Shown in pieces: positions 5,504-9,212 of a stretch of 9,212 nt of DNA. Positions within the stretch are counted from its first letter, which is position 1; the number at the start of each line of letters is the position of its first letter. The notes beneath the pieces are model-generated. The model had not been told where the DNA came from, searched no databases, and saw only the letters and a program-made list of their open reading frames with translations. The translations under genes were made by a program, and so were the position numbers. Source of the stretch: Limnoglobus sp. (GTDB lineage Bacteria; Planctomycetota; Planctomycetia; Gemmatales; Gemmataceae); contig JANXNT010000610.1 of assembly GCA_025353985.1 (NCBI GenBank), forward strand, positions 1 through 9,212. Reading direction: 5' to 3'.

Positions 5504-8500
5504 TTAGCCAACGTAGGCACCGCCGACGAAGTCGGGGTCGAAGGCGTAGAAGTCGTCGATCGTGCTGAGGTCGGTCGAACGCAGCACGCGGACACGGGAC
5601 GAACCGCCTGGGCCGGGGGTTGCGATCAAGTCCGCTTTACCGTCGCCATTCACATCTTGCGTCGAGACTCGCACGCCACCTGTAAAGGTCGGTTCGAAGG
5701 CGAAGCTGTTCGAAAGAACCGCCTGCGTCTTACCGTCGAACACTTGCACACGAGGTCCGCCACCAGACTCGGCACCGGTGAAGACATCCGCGACGCCGTC
5801 GCCGTTGAAGTCGCCAACCGCGAGGTTCACACCGCCAGTGAACGAGGTTTCGAACGGTGCATAATCTTGTAGCGGATTGAGCGTGACCGCGTCGCAGACT
5901 CGGACTCGCGTCGGCACGCCGTTGCCGGTTGTCGCGACGATTTCCGCTTTGCCGTCGCCGTTGAAGTCACCGGCCGCGACGCGAACGCCACCACGTTGAT
6001 TCTGATCGAAGGCGAAGAAGTTCTGGAGCACGGCACCCGTTCGGCCACTGAAGACCGTGACACGTGGGCCGCCACCGACTTCGGTACCGGCGATGATGTC
6101 CGCACGGCCATCGCCATCGACATCGCCCGCCGCCACGAACACCCCGCCGCGGAACGTCGATTCGAAAGCGAAGAACTCTTGCAGCAAGCTACCGTCAACA
6201 CCGCTGAAGACGCGGATGCGAGGGCCGCCACCGACACCCGTTGCGGTGATGATGTCCGCGACGCCATCGCCGTTGACATCGCCCGTTGCGGTCCGCACCC
6301 CGCCGGTGAAGGTGTCTTCGTAGGCGTTGAAGCGGAACTTCTCGGCACCGCTTGCGTAATCCAGGACTCGCACTTGTGGCGAGCGACCCGCACCGGCGGC
6401 CGCGATCACGAACGCGGGCTTGTTCGGCGTGCCCGTCGTCGTCGTGAACGCCGGGTTGAAGTTGACGGGGGTTCGCGTGGGTCCACCGACGGGCGGCAAC
6501 GCACCACCGTTGTTGTTACCCGACGAACCGAGGAAGTTCTGCTTCGAAGGATCGTTCGGATCGATGGGTCCGACCGGCGTCGTGAACTCGCCGAAGTTCA
6601 GTGGGCCGTTGAACCCATTCGCCCCAAGGACGATCGTCGAGAACAAATCGTTCGTGACGACGGGGTTGATCGTTGGGTCGCCGTTTTGCTCTTGGCCGTC
6701 GAAGAAGTTTGCGGGTTGCGTTTCCTGCACGCTGTAGATACCGGTCGGCAACGCGAGGAATTCCCAGCTTCCATCGGAGCCGGTGAGCATGGTGAGCGAC
6801 CCGCCGGGTACGTCGCTGGCCACCAGCGGACGAGCCAGCACGGTTCCAGCAAACGCGGTTCCGCTGATCGTCACGAGGGTACCAGGAATCGGTCGCTCGC
6901 CGGGGTCTTTGACAGCGTTGCGGTTTTGGTCGACATAGACGAAACCGGAGACGTTCGCGGGCGGAATTTCACCGAAGTTGAAATTCGTGCCGTTATCGTT
7001 CGCGTTCAGCGTGACGCTGAGCACGTTCTTGCGTGGCTTGGTCGGCGTATTGCCACCGACTCCGAGTGTATCCAGGCCATCGAAGATTAACCCACCCGGC
7101 TGGGTTTCGGTGACGGTATACGTACCGGGGATGAGGTCGGTGAACTTGTAGAAACCGTTGGCGTCGGTCGTGGTGTTGCGTGGCGTAACGGGGTTCCCGG
7201 CGGCATCAACACCGGTGAGCGTCACGACCACACCGCGGAACGGTGTATCGCCGCGTGTGGTGTCGAAAATGCCATCGATGTTCGGGTCGCGATAGACGAA
7301 GCCCGAAATCATCGCGAGTCCGGTCAAACCGAAATCGACAGTGACAAAGGAATTGCCGTTGGTATTCCCTTCGACGAACGGAGCCACACCGTCCGCGATC
7401 GTGAACGGTGCCGACTGGATCGTGGCACCCACCTGCGCACCGACGTTGAGATTACCGGTCGTGTTAATCGGGTTGGCCGGTGGGCTACTCGGCGTCACTC
7501 CTGCGGGTGGCACGATTTCGACGACATACGTGCCGGGCGTCAGCAGCCCGAACGAGTACTTGCCGTCTGAACCGGTGACAGTCGTCAGCAGGATCGCACC
7601 CTTGCCGGTCGTATCCCGGAGGTTCACTGGGACGTTCGGCACGATTGGCTCACCCGCATCGAACTTGCCGTTCTTATTCGTATCGGTGAAGACTTGATTC
7701 CCCACAGACAATGGCTGGAAGAAGCCGAAGTCTTGTCGCAGGTTGTCCGCCCCGTCGGGGTTCGCGGTCGCACCAGGCAAAAGCGTCACGGTCGATTCGA
7801 ACTTCGCACCCGCCACCGTTGTGCCGTGGTCGGTATCGTCGCTATTGTCGGTCAGGCCAGGCTCGTTCGGCCCGGTTGGGCTGCCGATCTTACCCGTACT
7901 GCTGATGAACCCGGCTGCCGTCACTTGGACGCGGTAATCGCCGGGCACCAAGTTTGTGAACAAGTACTTGCCATCGGGTCCGGTCGTTTGCGTGGCGATC
8001 GTGACACCGGCCGCGTTGATGATGCTGACACCGGCACCCGCCAGTGGAGCCTCGCTGGAATCGCGTTTGCCGTTGTTGTTCGCGTCGATGAACACGAGAT
8101 TACCAACCGCTTGTGGGCGGAAGAAACCGAAGTCTTGGCGAAGGTTCGCCAAGCCCGCTTCATCGGGGTTAACCGGATCGGTCGCAATCGTCGGGTTGCC
8201 GAGGATGACGGTCGTCGTCGCGGTCGTGCCGCTCGTGGTGCCGTGATCGACGTTGTCGGTGTTGTCCGAAACGCCCGGCTCGTTCGGCCCCGTTGGGCTG
8301 CCAACGGTACCCGTGCTGCTGATGAGGCCGCCGGGTGTCGTCACTTGCACCGTGTACTTACCCGGTGCCAGATTGTTGAAGCGATAATTGCCGTTGATGT
8401 CTGTCAATTGCGAGCCGATCGTCACGCCACCCGAATTGATCAGGGTCACGGTCGCATTCGAAATGCCCTTCTCGGTCGCATCGAACTTGCCATTGTTGTT

Positions 8501-9212
8501 CGCGTCCTCGAACACGGTGTTACCGAGCGAGACGACAACTGGCGGCACGGGTGGTACCGGAGCGAAGATGCCGAAGTCTTGGCGAAGATTCGCGGTGCCT
8601 GCCAAGTCTGGGTTGGAAGCCGAACCCGAAGCCGCGATCGACACGAGATCGGTTTGGATAAACGCACCGGCCTTTGTGCCGTGATCGACGTTGTTGTCGG
8701 TCGTGCTAACACCCGGCTCGAACGGCCCGGCCACTTCGTTGGCGGGGTTGCCCGTGCTGCTAACGAAGCCCGCGGGCGGCGTGATGCGAACGCGATACTG
8801 GCCCGGCGTCAGGCCGGTGAACAGGTAGCTGCCGGTCGCTCCCGTCGTCGTCGAGGTCAGAACCGCACCCACCGAATCGAGCAGGTCGACGGCGACACCG
8901 GCGACACCAGCTTCGGTGGCATCGAACGTACCGTTGTTGTTGACGTCGTTGAACACTTGATCGCCGAGTGAGAGCGGCTGCCAGATACCGAAGTCTTGGC
9001 GAAGGTTTGCATTTCCCGTTTCATCGGGGTTGCCAGTCGCGAGGAGCGCAACCTTCGAGTCGATGAACGCGGCGTTGTTCGTGCCGTGATCGGTGTTATC
9101 CGTGTTGGTTTGCGTAGCCGGTTCGAACGGGCCGTTCGTTGTGCTGAGTCCACCCGTACTGCTGATGAACCCAGCTGGCGGCGTGAGCCGCACGGTGTAG
9201 TTGCCAGCCGTG
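5504..9212 (-). CDS. Giant secreted SdrD_B-repeat protein with C-terminal FG-GAP/VCBS propeller, N-terminal part outside window
   Basis: The frame is open to the right edge (upstream codons read TAGNYTV), so the start and any signal peptide lie outside; about 1235 residues are seen. Numbering here starts at the GTG codon at 9193. Residues 1-873 are tandem SdrD_B-like beta domains (one partial, six full). Each opens with a calcium-type loop, DxNxNGxxDxxE, at D83, D230, D370, D504, D636 and D755, and carries a 'GxYxFxxLxPGxYxV' strand pair. Residues 874-926 are a Gly/Asn/Pro-rich linker. Residues 927-1229 are FG-GAP/VCBS units with five DxxGDG sites, D972 to D1180, each 52 residues apart. Only one Cys (1100) occurs, and Lys and Arg are scarce, as is usual for extracellular calcium-bound proteins. 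No LPXTG, transmembrane end, PEP-CTERM or dockerin is seen at the C-terminus. A surface or matrix adhesion role is inference; no enzyme domain is visible. Confidence 0.88.
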   Translation of the reverse strand, partial: TAGNYTVRLTPPAGFISSTGGLSTTNGPFEPATQTNTDNTDHGTNNAAFIDSKVALLATGNPDETGNANLRQDFGIWQPLSLGDQVFNDVNNNGTFDATEAGVAGVAVDLLDSVGAVLTSTTTGATGSYLFTGLTPGQYRVRITPPAGFVSSTGNPANEVAGPFEPGVSTTDNNVDHGTKAGAFIQTDLVSIAASGSASNPDLAGTANLRQDFGIFAPVPPVPPVVVSLGNTVFEDANNNGKFDATEKGISNATVTLINSGGVTIGSQLTDINGNYRFNNLAPGKYTVQVTTPGGLISSTGTVGSPTGPNEPGVSDNTDNVDHGTTSGTTATTTVILGNPTIATDPVNPDEAGLANLRQDFGFFRPQAVGNLVFIDANNNGKRDSSEAPLAGAGVSIINAAGVTIATQTTGPDGKYLFTNLVPGDYRVQVTAAGFISSTGKIGSPTGPNEPGLTDNSDDTDHGTTVAGAKFESTVTLLPGATANPDGADNLRQDFGFFQPLSVGNQVFTDTNKNGKFDAGEPIVPNVPVNLRDTTGKGAILLTTVTGSDGKYSFGLLTPGTYVVEIVPPAGVTPSSPPANPINTTGNLNVGAQVGATIQSAPFTIADGVAPFVEGNTNGNSFVTVDFGLTGLAMISGFVYRDPNIDGIFDTTRGDTPFRGVVVTLTGVDAAGNPVTPRNTTTDANGFYKFTDLIPGTYTVTETQPGGLIFDGLDTLGVGGNTPTKPRKNVLSVTLNANDNGTNFNFGEIPPANVSGFVYVDQNRNAVKDPGERPIPGTLVTISGTAFAGTVLARPLVASDVPGGSLTMLTGSDGSWEFLALPTGIYSVQETQPANFFDGQEQNGDPTINPVVTNDLFSTIVLGANGFNGPLNFGEFTTPVGPIDPNDPSKQNFLGSSGNNNGGALPPVGGPTRTPVNFNPAFTTTTGTPNKPAFVIAAAGAGRSPQVRVLDYASGAEKFRFNAYEDTFTGGVRTATGDVNGDGVADIITATGVGGGPRIRVFSGVDGSLLQEFFAFESTFRGGVFVAAGDVDGDGRADIIAGTEVGGGPRVTVFSGRTGAVLQNFFAFDQNQRGGVRVAAGDFNGDGKAEIVATTGNGVPTRVRVCDAVTLNPLQDYAPFETSFTGGVNLAVGDFNGDGVADVFTGAESGGGPRVQVFDGKTQAVLSNSFAFEPTFTGGVRVSTQDVNGDGKADLIATPGPGGSSRVRVLRSTDLSTIDDFYAFDPDFVGGAYVG
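5507..6415 (-). repeat. FG-GAP/VCBS propeller repeats, 156-bp (52-residue) period
   Basis: Five units contain 'GGVxxAxGDxNGDGxADIxxxxGxGGGPRVRVFxG'. Their calcium sites start at residues 972, 1024, 1076, 1128 and 1180, an exact 52-residue step. The N-terminal end (AFVIAAAGAGRSPQVRVLD) is the second half of a unit and the C-terminal end (DFVGGAYVG) the first strand of another. The FG-GAP fold is a beta-propeller blade with a DxDxDG calcium loop. Confidence 0.88.
6575..7312 (-). repeat. SdrD_B repeats, class B (heads like 'SGFVYxDxNxDGxxD')
   Basis: Two units, 6959-7312 and 6575-6958, about 118 and 128 aa. They share 'SGFVYxDxN', 'GxYxxTETQP' or 'GIYSVQETQP' and an ending 'NFGExxxP'. This is the common SdrD_B/collagen-binding B-type form. 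The second unit has a weaker calcium loop (DQNRNAVKDPGE, Ala in place of the loop Gly) and an insertion before the strand pair (TVLARPLVASDVPGG). Confidence 0.8.
7313..9212 (-). repeat. SdrD_B repeats, class A (heads like 'SLGNxVFxDxNNNGxFDxxE')
   Basis: One partial and four full units: 8975-9212 (partial), 8534-8974, 8114-8533, 7712-8113 and 7313-7711. The first four end in a conserved tail: 'ISSTG', 'GPxEPG', 'DNxDHGT', then a variable strand and 'NPDxxGxANLRQDFGFFxP'. The fifth (7313-7711) has the same head but lacks the tail and ends 'VTVDFGLTG'. A proline-rich spacer, APVPPVPPVV (8534-8563), ends the second unit. The code for 'PKSWRR'-frame antisense DNA recurs almost unchanged: CCGAAGTCTTGGCGAAG at 8988, 8571 and 8127 on the plus strand, with a variant at 7725. 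Confidence 0.85.

Noticed and set aside
5996..7090. 364-codon plus-strand open frame opposite the propeller and linker
   Set aside because: Antisense shadow of a repeated gene; it even copies the 156-bp period of the FG-GAP array, as expected from a mirror image.
7694..8971. 425-codon plus-strand open frame opposite the giant gene
   Set aside because: It mirrors the SdrD_B repeats in antisense, is Arg/Val-rich without a recognisable fold, and has no plausible start context. The minus frame has clear domain motifs and periodicity.

Overview
The window looks like ordinary chromosome of a planctomycete, probably of the Gemmata/Zavarzinella group. This is inferred from the mix of genes: a very large SdrD_B-repeat protein ending in an FG-GAP/VCBS propeller with the 'GGVxVAAGDxNGDGxADI' signature, a secreted DUF11-repeat protein, a diheme cytochrome c, a long-form SppA and a bacterial type III polyketide synthase. 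Moderately GC-rich DNA and single-gene transcription units fit the same picture. No species can be named from the sequence alone.

Layout from left to right. (1) The 3' part of a type III polyketide synthase gene (+), cut by the left edge. (2) A convergent gene (-) for a secreted protein with four DUF11-like domains; the two stop codons are 6 bp apart. (3) A 220-bp divergent intergenic region with two short dyads, serving the DUF11 gene (-) and sppA (+). (4) sppA (+), a complete two-domain signal peptide peptidase of 624 aa with both catalytic residues visible. (5) A strong hairpin flanked by A and T tracts that can terminate both sppA and the convergent cytochrome gene. (6) A diheme c-type cytochrome gene (-). 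(7) A 137-bp gap with a GNRA-loop hairpin terminator for the next gene and the leader of the cytochrome gene. (8) The 3' 3.7 kb of a giant secreted repeat protein gene (-), cut by the right edge.

The genes do not form a pathway. What four of the five share is location: the DUF11 protein, SppA, the cytochrome and the giant repeat protein are all envelope or exported proteins. The polyketide synthase is the only clearly cytoplasmic enzyme. No tRNA, rRNA, mobile element, CRISPR array or attachment site was seen.

I did not find a clearly new system. The most interesting part is the internal design of the giant protein: a stalk built from two classes of calcium-type SdrD_B repeats, one class carrying a conserved extra tail, followed by a propeller with an exact 52-residue period that appears to close on itself at the C-terminus.
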